NCBI GenBank assembly: GCA_964429385.1
Contig: CAYSBR010000006.1
Span: forward strand, 34,475 to 98,474
Reading direction: 5' to 3'
Origin: UBA2377 sp964429385
GTDB taxonomy: Bacteria; Verrucomicrobiota; Verrucomicrobiia; Opitutales; Opitutaceae
DNA: 64,000 nt
How positions within the stretch are numbered: position 1 is the stretch's first letter; every line of letters begins with the position of its first letter. Below, in pieces: positions 34,503 through 42,891 of this stretch. Below the pieces are notes generated by a model. The model had not been told where the DNA came from. It was given only the letters and a program-made list of their open reading frames with translations, and made no database searches. Made by a program: the position numbers and the translations under genes.

Positions 34503-34866
34503 GGGGCGGGCCGCACCATGGGCGATTTTTCGCGCCGCTGGCAACTCTCGGTTCAACGGGGCAATACCTCATTTGAGCGGGATCCCCGGCCCGGCGCGCT
34601 GTGCCTCCGTCACGCGAAAGCACAGCGCCTCTCCCTTGGCTCAGCGGTTTCCAACCCGGTCGATTTTTGCCGAAAAACGCCCCTCTCTCTTCGTGGTTCC
34701 AGCCATTAATCGACAATAAGCAACAAGGTTGATGTTCATATTTAACTGAAATGTTTCTAATGCCTCGCGTCCCATTTTTGAAGACGCTGGCTTTTGCCCC
34801 GGGGCCCAACCAACCTCCCCGCCCTAACGGTATTTTATATTCCCCTCAAACCCCGACCTTTACCCC
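34503..34866. other. Divergent promoter region without genes
   Basis: This 364-base spacer separates the GHL6-type gene (minus) from hppA (plus). It contains a 9-bp hairpin GCGCTGTGC/GCACAGCGC (about 34597-34629), a partial operator-like AGCGGTTTC at 34643, and AT-rich sequence at 34705-34760 and 34829-34842 that could hold promoters. No complete promoter or riboswitch is recognised. Confidence 0.5.
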
Positions 34867-37614
34867 ATGAACGTGTCCGTCTCGTGGCCGCTGGCCACTT
34901 TGTCTGTCATTCCTCCTTTATTCTGGCTCGCACCGATCGCCGGTGTGGCCGCGCTGCTGATGGCCCGCGGTTTCAATGCCTCCGTCATGAAACGCTCCGA
35001 AGGCGACTCCGAAATGGTCCGGATCGCCCAGGCGGTGCGTGAAGGCGCCATCGCCTACCTTTTCCGCCAGTACAAGGTCGTCAGTTTTGTTTTCGTAGCC
35101 TTGGTGGCCTTTCTCGCCGGCCTGTGGATCCTCGGTCTGCAACCCGGCCTCACCATGCTCGGCGTCCCCCTCGCCGGCTTCCTCTCCGGCCTCACGGGCT
35201 GGTTTGGCATGAAGATGGCCACCAATGCCTCGGCCCGTACCGCCTTCGCCGCCAAGCGGTCCCTCAACGACGGCCTCACCGTCGCCTTTCGCTCCGGCGC
35301 GGTCATGGGCCTGGTCGTCGTGGGCTTCGGCCTGCTCGACGTCTCCTTCTGGTTCGTCGTTCTCAGCCTGTGGGGTGAAGCTCTCGGCCTTTCCAGTGGG
35401 CCCGCCGAACGCATCGTCGAGATGACCACCATCATGCTCTATTTCAGCATGGGCGTTTCCGTGCAGGCGCTTTTCGCCCGGGTCGGCGGCGGCATCTACA
35501 CCAAAGCCGCCGACGTCGGCGCGGACCTGGTCGGCAAGGTCGAAGCGGGCATCCCCGAGGATGATGCCCGGAATCCTGCCACCATCGCCGACAACGTGGG
35601 TGACAACGTCGGCGATGTCGCCGGCATGGGCGCCGATCTGTATGAGTCCTTCTACGGCTCCATTCTCGCCACGCTCGCCCTCGGAGCCGCCGCCGCCATC
35701 TCGCTACTCGGCCTCACCCCCGCAGCTGCCGAGTTCGGGCTGACGCTCGCAGTCACCCCCGCCGCCATCGCCGGCCTTGGCATCCTCTGCTCCATTGTCG
35801 GCATCTTTGCCGTGCGCACTAAGGAAGACGCCACATTTGCCCAGATTCTGAAGAGTCTGCACACCGGCGTTTACGTTGCCTCCGCCCTCATCGTCATCGG
35901 AGCCTTGGTGGTGCTGTACACTTTGTTCGGCTCCGGTGAAACGGCAGCGGCGCTCGCCTTGGCCGGCACGACTTGGTGGAAACTCGGCGGGGCCATCATC
36001 CTCGGCCTCACCGCCGGGCTCGTCATCGCCTACGCCACTGAATATTACACCTCCTACGAACGCCCGCCCACCCAGGCCATCGCCCAGCAGGCGCTCACCG
36101 GCCCGGCCACCGTCATCATCGCCGGAGTCGCCGAAGGCATGAAGTCCACTTGGGCGTCCCTTCTCACCATTGCTACCGCCATCACCGGGGCCTTCCTTTT
36201 CGCCGGTGGCGCCGACACTCCGCTCATGGGCCTTTACGGGGTGGCCCTCGCCGCTGTCGGCATGCTCTCCACCCTTGGGATCACCCTCGCCACCGACGCC
36301 TACGGCCCCATCGCCGACAACGCCGGCGGCAACGCCGAAATGTCTGGCCAGCCCCCGGAGGTCCGCCGGCGCACCGACATGCTCGACTCGCTAGGCAACA
36401 CCACCGCCGCCACCGGCAAGGGCTTCGCCATCGGCTCCGCCGCGCTCGCTACGCTCGCCCTTTTTGCCGCTTATGTGCTGGTCGTGCAGACCCAGCTCAC
36501 CACTCAGGCCGTCAACTACGCGCAGACGCAGCCCCCCGGCGTGGAAACACCCACCGCCTACTACCAAGGCCACGGCAAGTTCGCCATTGTCTTCCCTGGT
36601 GCCCAGACTTCAGGAGAGGACTACCTCGACGGCGCGCTCTTTCTCCGCTCGCACACCCAGCCCCGCGAGAGCATCAAGCATCTCCCCATCGGCACCCGCC
36701 TCGCGGTGGTCGCCGGTGAGGCCGACCCCGTCACCTCCCGGCACTACCTCATCACCTGGCCGGAAAAAAACCTGACCCTGGACGTCGCCTCCTCACGCCA
36801 GGCCACGATCAACGAGATCATGCGTTACTATGACGTCACGCTCACCAACCCGCGCGTCATCGCCGGTCTCTTCATCGGCGTGCTCATCATCTTCCTCTTC
36901 TGCGCGCTCACCATGAACGCCGTCGGCCGCGCCGCCTACCGCATGATGCGCGAATGCCGCCGCCAATTCGCCAAGATGCGCGAGGCCTTCCGCGCCGCCG
37001 GCATGAGCGAGGCGGACATCGCCAACCCCGAATCCTGGCCCAAGCGCGTCGAGTATGAAGGCGTGCAGTATCCCGACTACGCCAACTGCGTGTCCATCTC
37101 CACCGCCGGCGCCCAGCGCGAGATGGTCCTGCCCTCCGTCATCGGCATCATCGCGCCCATCATCCTCGGCCTCATCCTCGGCGTGAGCGGCGTGCTCGGC
37201 ATGCTCGCCGGCGGCCTCGTGGCCGGCTTCGCCGTCGCCGTCTTCATGGCCAACGCCGGCGGCGCGTGGGACAATGCCAAGAAACTTCTCGAATCCTACG
37301 GCCGCATCACCGCCGAAGCCGTGAAGTATCAGGTCGCCACGCGCGAAAGCATCCCCGCCGAGATTCGCGAGGCGATCGTCGCCCGCGCCGAGGATGAGAT
37401 CGCCGCCGGCCGGCCCCAGTCCATCGTCTATGGCAAGGGCTCGCCCGACCACAAAGCCACCGTCGTCGGCGACACCGTCGGCGACCCCTTCAAGGATACC
37501 TCCGGTCCTTCGATCAACATCCTCATCAAGCTCGTCTCCATCGTCTCGGTCGTCTTCGCGGGCCTCATCGTCCGCTACGCCCCCGTCATCGGCGAAGCCA
37601 TCGGCTTGGGCTGA
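34867..37614 (+). CDS. hppA: K+-dependent membrane pyrophosphatase with an extra extracytoplasmic segment
   Basis: This ion pump hydrolyses cytoplasmic pyrophosphate. Conserved sites are present: GGGIYTKAADVGADLVGKVEAGIPEDDARNPATIADNVGDNVGD, TDAYGPIADNAGGNAEM, and GDTVGDPFKDTSGPSINILIKL. GNTTAATGKG with Ala514 marks the K+-dependent class. DLYESF with Glu260 places the gate glutamate as in Na+-pumping members rather than the plant H+ type. At 915 residues it is about 150 longer than usual; residues about 541-660 form a hydrophilic segment (AYYQGHGKFAIVFPGAQTSGEDY, TSRHYLITWPEKNLTL) between two helices. It is a single gene with a terminator. Ion specificity is inference from one residue. Confidence 0.93.
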   Translation: MNVSVSWPLATLSVIPPLFWLAPIAGVAALLMARGFNASVMKRSEGDSEMVRIAQAVREGAIAYLFRQYKVVSFVFVALVAFLAGLWILGLQPGLTMLGVPLAGFLSGLTGWFGMKMATNASARTAFAAKRSLNDGLTVAFRSGAVMGLVVVGFGLLDVSFWFVVLSLWGEALGLSSGPAERIVEMTTIMLYFSMGVSVQALFARVGGGIYTKAADVGADLVGKVEAGIPEDDARNPATIADNVGDNVGDVAGMGADLYESFYGSILATLALGAAAAISLLGLTPAAAEFGLTLAVTPAAIAGLGILCSIVGIFAVRTKEDATFAQILKSLHTGVYVASALIVIGALVVLYTLFGSGETAAALALAGTTWWKLGGAIILGLTAGLVIAYATEYYTSYERPPTQAIAQQALTGPATVIIAGVAEGMKSTWASLLTIATAITGAFLFAGGADTPLMGLYGVALAAVGMLSTLGITLATDAYGPIADNAGGNAEMSGQPPEVRRRTDMLDSLGNTTAATGKGFAIGSAALATLALFAAYVLVVQTQLTTQAVNYAQTQPPGVETPTAYYQGHGKFAIVFPGAQTSGEDYLDGALFLRSHTQPRESIKHLPIGTRLAVVAGEADPVTSRHYLITWPEKNLTLDVASSRQATINEIMRYYDVTLTNPRVIAGLFIGVLIIFLFCALTMNAVGRAAYRMMRECRRQFAKMREAFRAAGMSEADIANPESWPKRVEYEGVQYPDYANCVSISTAGAQREMVLPSVIGIIAPIILGLILGVSGVLGMLAGGLVAGFAVAVFMANAGGAWDNAKKLLESYGRITAEAVKYQVATRESIPAEIREAIVARAEDEIAAGRPQSIVYGKGSPDHKATVVGDTVGDPFKDTSGPSINILIKLVSIVSVVFAGLIVRYAPVIGEAIGLG

Positions 37615-37640
37615 GTTTCCGCAACCCATCACACCAACCA

Positions 37641-37672
37641 AAAAGGCCGCGGCTCCCGTCGCGGCCTTTTTT
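37641..37672 (+). terminator. Rho-independent terminator after hppA
   Basis: AAAAGGCCGCG pairs with CGCGGCCTTTT around an eight-base loop and is followed by T residues, 27 bases after the hppA stop. Confidence 0.92.
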
Positions 37673-37732
37673 GCGTCTTCTTGCGGCCCACCCTCGCCTT
37701 GACCGGCCCGTCCTCGCGGTTAATCTGCCCGC

Positions 37733-37960
37733 ATGACCAAGCTCGCGGACATCGAAGCAGCGGCCCTGCGCTTGCCCGACAGGGAGCGGCTTCACCTCGC
37801 CGACAAACTTCTCGGCAGCCTCCCGCCACCGCCGACCGCCGATGAGCCCGATGAAATCCTCGCCGAGGCCCTCCGGCGCGACGCGGAGATCGAATCTGGC
37901 ACGGTGCAGCCCCTCACGGAAGACGCGTTTTGGGCCGGGGTGAGCCGCGCGCAAAAGTGA
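37733..37960 (+). CDS. Addiction-module antitoxin
   Basis: The 75-residue acidic protein (MTKLADIEAAALRLPDRERLHLADKLLGSL, then DAEIESGTVQPLTEDAFWAGV) matches the short addiction-module proteins (CHP02574 type) that pair with RelE/ParE toxins: an N-terminal helical part with L-x-x-x-E-R-x-x-L-A-x-x-L-L and a C-terminal toxin-binding tail. Its last codons overlap the toxin start (GTGA). It should neutralise the toxin and help repress the pair. Confidence 0.85.
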   Translation: MTKLADIEAAALRLPDRERLHLADKLLGSLPPPPTADEPDEILAEALRRDAEIESGTVQPLTEDAFWAGVSRAQK

Positions 37961-38256
37961 CGCTCTCGTTTCACCCCAAAGTCCAAGCGGACTTTAACAC
38001 CGCCATCGCTTATTACGAAGCGGAAGGGGGCCCGCATCTCGCGGATCGGCTCGAGGCCGAGCTGCGCCTCTTGTTCGCCGCCATCAAGGCCGGCCCCGCC
38101 CGCTTTCCTTTTTATCAGCAGGGCCATGTCTTCCGTCGCGCGCGGCTGAAAGATTTTCCTTGTCTCGTCCTCTACCGGGAAACAGCCGGCGGAATCCGTA
38201 TCACCGTCCTCCGGCACAAGCGGCGACACCCGCTCCACGGTTTGGATCGCTGGTAG
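37957..38256 (+). CDS. RelE/ParE-family toxin
   Basis: From the GTG at 37957 the protein is 99 residues: VTLSFHPKVQADFNTAIAYYEAEG, FPFYQQGHVFRRARLKDFPCLVLYRETAGGIRITVLRHKRRHP. The order of two N-terminal helices followed by an Arg-rich antiparallel sheet is that of RelE/ParE toxins, which cut ribosome-bound mRNA or poison gyrase. The start overlaps the antitoxin stop by GTGA, so translation is coupled. The track frame extends nine codons upstream into the antitoxin, which is unlikely to be used. Confidence 0.88.
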   Translation: MTLSFHPKVQADFNTAIAYYEAEGGPHLADRLEAELRLLFAAIKAGPARFPFYQQGHVFRRARLKDFPCLVLYRETAGGIRITVLRHKRRHPLHGLDRW

Positions 38257-38337
38257 TTTACCCTTCAGGGACGGGTAAACCCGGACTGGACACCACTTCT
38301 CCCCATCTGCCGTGGTCCCGCGATGGCGGGACCGCGG
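38256..38337. repeat. Two hairpins after the toxin gene
   Basis: GTTTACCC/GGGTAAAC (38256-38280, starting at the toxin stop codon) and GGTCCCGC/GCGGGACC (38314-38333, extended by a CCG/CGG pair to 38310-38337). Neither has a T run. They may slow RNA decay or be dispersed palindromes. Confidence 0.55.
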
Positions 38338-38391
38338 CGAGACCAGTCAGCGTCCATCCGTGGTTCAATCGATGCCTGGCCGCTGCACACT

Positions 38392-38526
38392 CCCTCCGAT
38401 TACCGCAAGCTGACGCTCCAACGCTTCCCGTTCGCCCTTGTATTACCTCGAACACGCGGACATTATCTGGATCAACGCCGTCGCCCACGCCAAGCGCGCC
38501 CCTACTCCTGGCGCCACCGGGTCTAG
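38392..38526 (+). pseudogene. Broken RelE/ParE-type toxin remnant
   Basis: Reading across two frameshifts gives PSDYRKLTLQRFPFALV, then (next frame) YYLEHADIIWINAVAHAKRAP, then (first frame again) YSWRHRV and a stop at 38526. The WINAVAHAKR-P-Y-WRHR pattern is the C-terminal half of a common RelE/ParE-like toxin distinct from the intact one just upstream. No start or antitoxin remains, so it is a decayed toxin gene. Confidence 0.7.
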
Positions 38527-38654
38527 CCCCAGCCATCATATCTTCCCCCACTGAGGCATATCCCTACCAATACCCATCCGCGCCACCTGCCTGCGAAATT
38601 CATCCCGGTTGATTTTCTTCGCGCTTTTCACGGCCTTGGCGCCAATCTCGCGGC

Positions 38655-39071
38655 ATGTCGGGTTCACTCTGGATCCTTGGTGTACAACTGGCGGGGGTGT
38701 TTCACTTCGTCACACTTCTGCTCGCCTGGTTCACGCCCATCCCGCCGGATTGGGAGGCGAACCTCGCCAAGCTCCCGCCCATCCACCGGCGCTTCGCACT
38801 CGCCCAGAATTTCTCCATCGGCGCGACCATCGCCATGCTCGGGCTCCTGAGCCTGTTCTTTGCCTCCGAGCTTGTCGCGGGCTCCGCGCTCGCCCGGGCG
38901 AGCTGCGGAATCACCGCCCTGTTCTGGGGTGGCCGGGCAATCATCCTGCCCTGGCTCGGGGTCCGGCCCGCGCTGACCTCCCCGCTGCTGCGCCTCGGCT
39001 ACGCCCTGCTCATCACGCAATGCCTCATCTACGCCGCCGCCTACGGCTGGCTCGCCTTGCGGCCGGCCTGA
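38655..39071 (+). CDS. Small four-helix membrane protein, function unknown
   Basis: The 138-residue protein has four hydrophobic segments (about 5-25, 55-72, 80-97, 113-133) with short loops, including a hydrophilic one, PIPPDWEANLAKLPPIHRRF. It is not recognised as a named family. It follows the toxin remnant and precedes a spacer with the second copy of the 23-bp palindrome. The good codon pattern and ATG support a real gene. Confidence 0.65.
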   Translation: MSGSLWILGVQLAGVFHFVTLLLAWFTPIPPDWEANLAKLPPIHRRFALAQNFSIGATIAMLGLLSLFFASELVAGSALARASCGITALFWGGRAIILPWLGVRPALTSPLLRLGYALLITQCLIYAAAYGWLALRPA

Positions 39072-39081
39072 GCCCAAGCCG

Positions 39082-39104
39082 AGTGTCACGCAATACGTGA
39101 CACT
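39082..39104. repeat. 23-bp intergenic palindrome, copy 2
   Basis: Arms AGTGTCACGCA and TACGTGACACT around a central A, with one unpaired position. It differs from the copy at 3124-3146 at only two bases, and each copy departs from perfect symmetry at a different base, which suggests an ancestral perfect palindrome. Confidence 0.7.
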
Positions 39105-39217
39105 TTTCGAGGGGCCGTGGATGAGGTGCGCGCACCTTGGCGCGGCGGCGCGTGGTCGAAGAAATCTCTGCGCGGCGTGCGCTGGTTCCAAACCGCTCAT
39201 GCCACTGCCGTACGCAC

Positions 39218-40030
39218 TCAGGCGTAACCGTCGCTCTCCAACCGGGCTCGCTGCGTGTCACGGGCCATCAACGGATGAATGACACCGCCATCCACCACGA
39301 GGCATTGGGCATTGAGACCGCTCCCGGCGTTGCTGAGCAGCAGGCAGATCGGCCCGAGCAGATCCCCCGGTGTCAGCCGCCGGCCCACGGACTGCCAGCC
39401 GATCAGAGTGTGGTTGTCCGCCATCGTGCCACTCTCCTTCTCCACCTGGATGGCACCGGGCTGGAGGCAATTCACGGTGATGGCGGTTCCTTGCAACTCG
39501 TGGGCGAGCGCACGGGTGAGCGCCGCCACCGCGCCCTTGGAGGCCGCATAGGCCGTCAGATAAGCGCCGCCCAACTCACTCACGATCGAGCCGATAAAGA
39601 TCACCCGGCCCTGCGGGCTGCGCTTGAGCGCCGGCAAAAGATGCTGCGTGAGTGTCACCGCCGCGCGCACGTTCACCTGCCAGACAGCATCCCAAGGCGC
39701 GGGGGAGATTTTTTCAAACGCATGCCGCGGATCAATGCCCGCGTTATGGAGCACGGCGTCCACCGGAAACCCGGAGGCGGCAAGTTCGCGACCCACCGCG
39801 TCCACCGCCGCCGGGTCGGCCAGATCGCATTCGAACAACCGCAGCCGGGTCTCATCCACACCGAGCTCCGCCCGCACCGCCTCCATTTCCCCACGGCCCA
39901 GGCTGATGGCGATCAGGTTGAGGCCCTGCGCCAGCAGGCCCGGCAGCAGCGCGCGGCCGATGCCGCGGGTGACGCCGGTGATGACCAGCGTTCGTCCGGC
40001 AAGATCGTGAAACTGGAATGAAGGCATCAT
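39218..40030 (-). CDS. Short-chain dehydrogenase/reductase
   Basis: From the ATG at 40030 the protein is 270 residues. It has the Rossmann motif TGVTRGIGRA, NAG in LHNAGIDPRH, the catalytic Ser in FIGSIVSELG, and Tyr/Lys in YAASKGA. The C-terminal PGAIQVEKESGTMADN and LVVDGGV are typical of classical SDRs. It lies 2 bases after the enolase-superfamily gene, so both probably act in one sugar or sugar-acid pathway, for instance oxidation of an aldose before dehydration. Cofactor preference and substrate cannot be read from sequence alone. Confidence 0.88.
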   Translation of the reverse strand: MMPSFQFHDLAGRTLVITGVTRGIGRALLPGLLAQGLNLIAISLGRGEMEAVRAELGVDETRLRLFECDLADPAAVDAVGRELAASGFPVDAVLHNAGIDPRHAFEKISPAPWDAVWQVNVRAAVTLTQHLLPALKRSPQGRVIFIGSIVSELGGAYLTAYAASKGAVAALTRALAHELQGTAITVNCLQPGAIQVEKESGTMADNHTLIGWQSVGRRLTPGDLLGPICLLLSNAGSGLNAQCLVVDGGVIHPLMARDTQRARLESDGYA

Positions 40031-40032
40031 GG

Positions 40033-41226
40033 TCAAAGCGTGCTCACGCGCAGCGTATCGGTCTTGCGAAACAATGCGTCATGCCAGGCCGCGCCCAGCC
40101 CGGGACCGGCGGGCGCCTCCATCCGGCCTTGCTTCACCGCGGGAACATAGGTGACCAGCTCGGGATAAACCACACGCAGCAGCATTCGCACCGTTTCCTG
40201 CCAGGCCACGTTGCCCCGGGCCACGCCGACATGCACGCCGGCCAGCAACGTGAGCGGGCCGGTGCAGTCGTGCATCATCACGGGGATGTTCCAAGCCTGC
40301 GCCAGATCAGTGATCCGCGCCGTGGCGGTGATACCGCCGACCCAGGTCGGATCGATCATCACATAATCAGCCGCCTGTTGTTGCAGCACGAGGCGGTAAT
40401 CTTCGACCGTCGTGAGCATCTCGCTGACGGCCAGAGGCAGTCCGCAACGGGCGCGAAAATCCCGGATCGTGTCCACGCAGTCCGGCCGGATGACATCCTC
40501 CAGGCAGAGTGGGTTGACCTCACGCATGGCCTCGGCCAGCCGCAGCGCCATCGGCAGTTGAAAGAAGCCGTGCCCGTCCAGAATGAGTTCCAGCCGGTCA
40601 CCCGCCGCCTCCCGCATCGCCCTGAAAGGTTTCAGGCCCGTCTCCACGTCGGGGGCGCTGACATACAGGGCCCCATTCTGCTTATGCGCGGCAAAGTCAA
40701 AGGGCCAGAGCTTGGCGCCCTCAATCCCTTCGGCCAGCAACTCGCGGGCATAGGCCGCAGGCTCATGCAGGGCGTTCCAGTAATCGTTGAGCGGCTCGGG
40801 GACGCCCATCTGTCCGTAGCCCGGCCAGACTCCGCCGGGCGACGGCGATTGTCCGCGCCCGTAGCCGGTGCTGTTGTAGATGCGCACCCCTGCCTGCGCC
40901 CGACCGCCCAACAACTGCCAGACCGGCCAGCCGCAGGCCTGGCCCTTGATATCCCACAGCGCCAGATCCACCGCCGACAGCGCGCGCAGCTCGGCTCCGC
41001 GCGCGCCGAAGTTCGCTGCGCGCTCGTAGAGGAAACGCCAGTGACCCGATAGATCGCGGGCATCGGCGCCAAGCAGTCGCGGTGCCATCCATTCATGGAT
41101 CACCGCCGCCACCGCACCGGGCAGATAATGAGTTTCACCGCAGCCGATGAGCCCCGCCTCGGTGTGCACGCGCAACAGAAGCAATCCGGAAGGTTGGGCG
41201 ACCGTCTCAAGCCGGGTGATTTTCAT
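40033..41226 (-). CDS. Enolase-superfamily sugar-acid dehydratase (mandelate racemase/MLE-like)
   Basis: The 397-residue protein (ATG at 41226) has the mandelate racemase N-terminal capping domain (MKITRLETV, RLLGADARDLSGHWRFLYE, AVDLALWDIKGQACGWPVWQLLGG) and a TIM barrel. Likely metal ligands are Asp in LILDGHGF, Glu in LCLEDVIRP, and Glu in AVSEMLTT; a catalytic His is in MMHDCTGP, and Lys in AKLWPFDF. This combination suits dehydratases of galactonate, fuconate or similar acids. Together with the SDR and the sugar locus to its left it may finish off a side-chain sugar such as galactose or fucose, but that link is inference. Confidence 0.85.
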   Translation of the reverse strand: MKITRLETVAQPSGLLLLRVHTEAGLIGCGETHYLPGAVAAVIHEWMAPRLLGADARDLSGHWRFLYERAANFGARGAELRALSAVDLALWDIKGQACGWPVWQLLGGRAQAGVRIYNSTGYGRGQSPSPGGVWPGYGQMGVPEPLNDYWNALHEPAAYARELLAEGIEGAKLWPFDFAAHKQNGALYVSAPDVETGLKPFRAMREAAGDRLELILDGHGFFQLPMALRLAEAMREVNPLCLEDVIRPDCVDTIRDFRARCGLPLAVSEMLTTVEDYRLVLQQQAADYVMIDPTWVGGITATARITDLAQAWNIPVMMHDCTGPLTLLAGVHVGVARGNVAWQETVRMLLRVVYPELVTYVPAVKQGRMEAPAGPGLGAAWHDALFRKTDTLRVSTL

Positions 41227-41259
41227 GGGGTGCAAAAAGTAACGGGCATCCGCCCCGGC

Positions 41260-41685
41260 ATGGCAAGCGCCACGCTTCTGCCTTGGCAGCCGGTCTGGTT
41301 GGCTGATGCTGCCTGGGTGTCCTCACTCCTCCTGCTGGCCCCGCTCTTCCTGCTCTTCGAGCTCTGGCAGCTGGTGATCGGCGAGCGTTACCTCGGCATC
41401 CGGCAGATCGAACGCGACGCCGATCCGCGCACGCTCGGCCTGGGCGAAGTGACGGCATTTTTCTGGAGCGCGCTCCTGTTCGTTTATTGGGCGTGGATGC
41501 TGCTCATCCTTTTCCAACCCATCGGGCGGGGACATGCCGGACTGCTGCTTCTGCTCACGGTCATCGGCTACATGTTGCGCCGCAATTGCAGTCTCAAGTG
41601 GGTGCTGGTTGTCCTGACTTTTGAAGGCGCGTTGCGCATCGGCCTGCTGTTGTCGCTGTTCATCTATGCCTGGAGGCGGCTGTGA
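41260..41685 (+). CDS. Small membrane protein, function unknown
   Basis: Starting at the ATG at 41260 the protein is 141 residues with four hydrophobic segments (about 14-34, 61-80, 90-106, 111-134) and a conserved-looking middle, VIGERYLGIRQIERDADPRTLGLGEV. The start lies only 33 bases from the divergent dehydratase start, so their promoters must overlap or the true start is further in. The frame's N-terminal extension upstream is antisense to the dehydratase and is rejected. No family is recognised. Confidence 0.6.
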   Translation: MASATLLPWQPVWLADAAWVSSLLLLAPLFLLFELWQLVIGERYLGIRQIERDADPRTLGLGEVTAFFWSALLFVYWAWMLLILFQPIGRGHAGLLLLLTVIGYMLRRNCSLKWVLVVLTFEGALRIGLLLSLFIYAWRRL

Positions 41686-41783
41686 AACCAAAACGCGGTA
41701 ACCCTTCCATGATCCCACCCGTCATTGACAATGGGGAACGCCCCGCGCTGGCCATTGTCGGAATTTCAGCTCTTCTGTTATCC

Positions 41784-42488
41784 ATGAAACCCATGCTTCG
41801 CCTCCTGCCCTTGCTGACCGCCGTGCTGCTGCTCGGAGGCTGCGCCACGACCCACCGCGTGCAGGTGAGCGCGCTGGCCGACCCCACCCTCGCCGGAGCA
41901 AACCGCACCTATGCCTTTGCCCCCAATCCCGCCCAAGGGCAGGCCACCGGCGACCTCCAGTTGCGCGAGGCCCAGCGCCATGTGCGCGCGGCCCTGGTGA
42001 AACAGGGCTTCCGCGAAGCGGGCAGCACGGCCGCCGCCGAGTTGAACATCTTTGTGGATTTCGGCATCGGGGATCCCGTGAGCCGCACCCACACCTTCAG
42101 CACTCCGGTCTATGCCGAACTCGGCGGTGGCTACACCCGCGTCTCACGCCAGACCACCGACGCGAACGGAAAGCTTGTGACCGTCACGGAAACCGTGCGC
42201 ATCCCGGGGCGCTATGAGCGCGTGGGCACGGACGTCAGCACCAACACCGTCACCACGTACCGCAAGCACCTGCGGCTCTCCGCCCGGCTCAACGAGCCCG
42301 GAGTCGCGCCGGAAAAGGGCAGTGAAGTCTGGACCGTAACGGCCATCAGCAATGACCAGCGCGCCGACATCCGCGCCGTACTGCCCCTTCTTGCGCAAGC
42401 CATCACCCCTTACCTCGGCACCGACACGGGACAGGCGCTCATCCTCGAATTCGAGGAGAAGAACGGCGCGCTCGTGCCCACGCGCTAA
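41784..42488 (+). CDS. DUF4136-like lipoprotein
   Basis: The ATG at 41784 begins a lipoprotein signal (MKPMLRLLPLLTAVLLLGGC) with Cys20 as the acylation site; the mature part is about 215 residues. It contains NRTYAFAPNPAQGQATGDLQLREAQRHVRAALVKQGFREAG and ELNIFVDFGIG, the pattern of DUF4136 envelope lipoproteins (short sheet, helix, sheet). A longer frame upstream overlaps the preceding gene and lacks sense. The protein likely sits in the outer or inner membrane facing the periplasm; function unknown. Confidence 0.8.
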   Translation: MKPMLRLLPLLTAVLLLGGCATTHRVQVSALADPTLAGANRTYAFAPNPAQGQATGDLQLREAQRHVRAALVKQGFREAGSTAAAELNIFVDFGIGDPVSRTHTFSTPVYAELGGGYTRVSRQTTDANGKLVTVTETVRIPGRYERVGTDVSTNTVTTYRKHLRLSARLNEPGVAPEKGSEVWTVTAISNDQRADIRAVLPLLAQAITPYLGTDTGQALILEFEEKNGALVPTR

Positions 42489-42494
42489 GCCTGG

Positions 42495-42776
42495 TCAGCG
42501 CTCCGGACGCCGCGAGCCGCCTTCACGCCCATCGGGAGCCGAGGCGGCGCTGAAGAAATCCTGGGCCGCCGTGATGAACTTGGAATACTTCGTGTAATCC
42601 CCCGCCCAGGAATTGGGGAGACACAGCCGCTTCAGCACGCCCCGGCCCAGCCCGTCGGGAGCCTGCGCGTCCGGAGTGAGTTCCAGCAAAAACCGGGGAT
42701 CCGCCGCATGCACCACATAGTGGCGGGAGCCATCGGGGCCATCGCGCTCAATCCGCAAAAAATGAGGCTCATCCAT
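42495..42776 (-). CDS. Small hypothetical protein
   Basis: The 93-residue protein MDEPHFLRIERDGPDGSRHYVVHAADPRFLLEL continues to LPNSWAGDYTKYSKFITAAQDFFSAA and ends in a basic tail. It has no signal peptide or membrane helix. It is convergent with the lipoprotein gene (6 bases apart). Not recognised; the amphipathic pattern and a clean start suggest a real gene, perhaps a lineage-restricted one. Confidence 0.55.
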   Translation of the reverse strand: MDEPHFLRIERDGPDGSRHYVVHAADPRFLLELTPDAQAPDGLGRGVLKRLCLPNSWAGDYTKYSKFITAAQDFFSAASAPDGREGGSRRPER

Positions 42777-42891
42777 GGTATATCAGAATGCTGGCGTATC
42801 GCCGGCCGGACTCAAACCCCGTTTTCACCGCCTTTCTCCTTGAGCAGGCCCCCCGTCCGGCGCACAAACTTCCCGCGCCCCCGCGCCTCTT

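Noticed and set aside
34643..34651. AGCGGTTTC upstream of the GHL6-type gene, matching half of the operator at 20980
   Set aside because: Only one half-site matches and the other half (GGCTCA) does not; chance occurrence is likely in this sequence.
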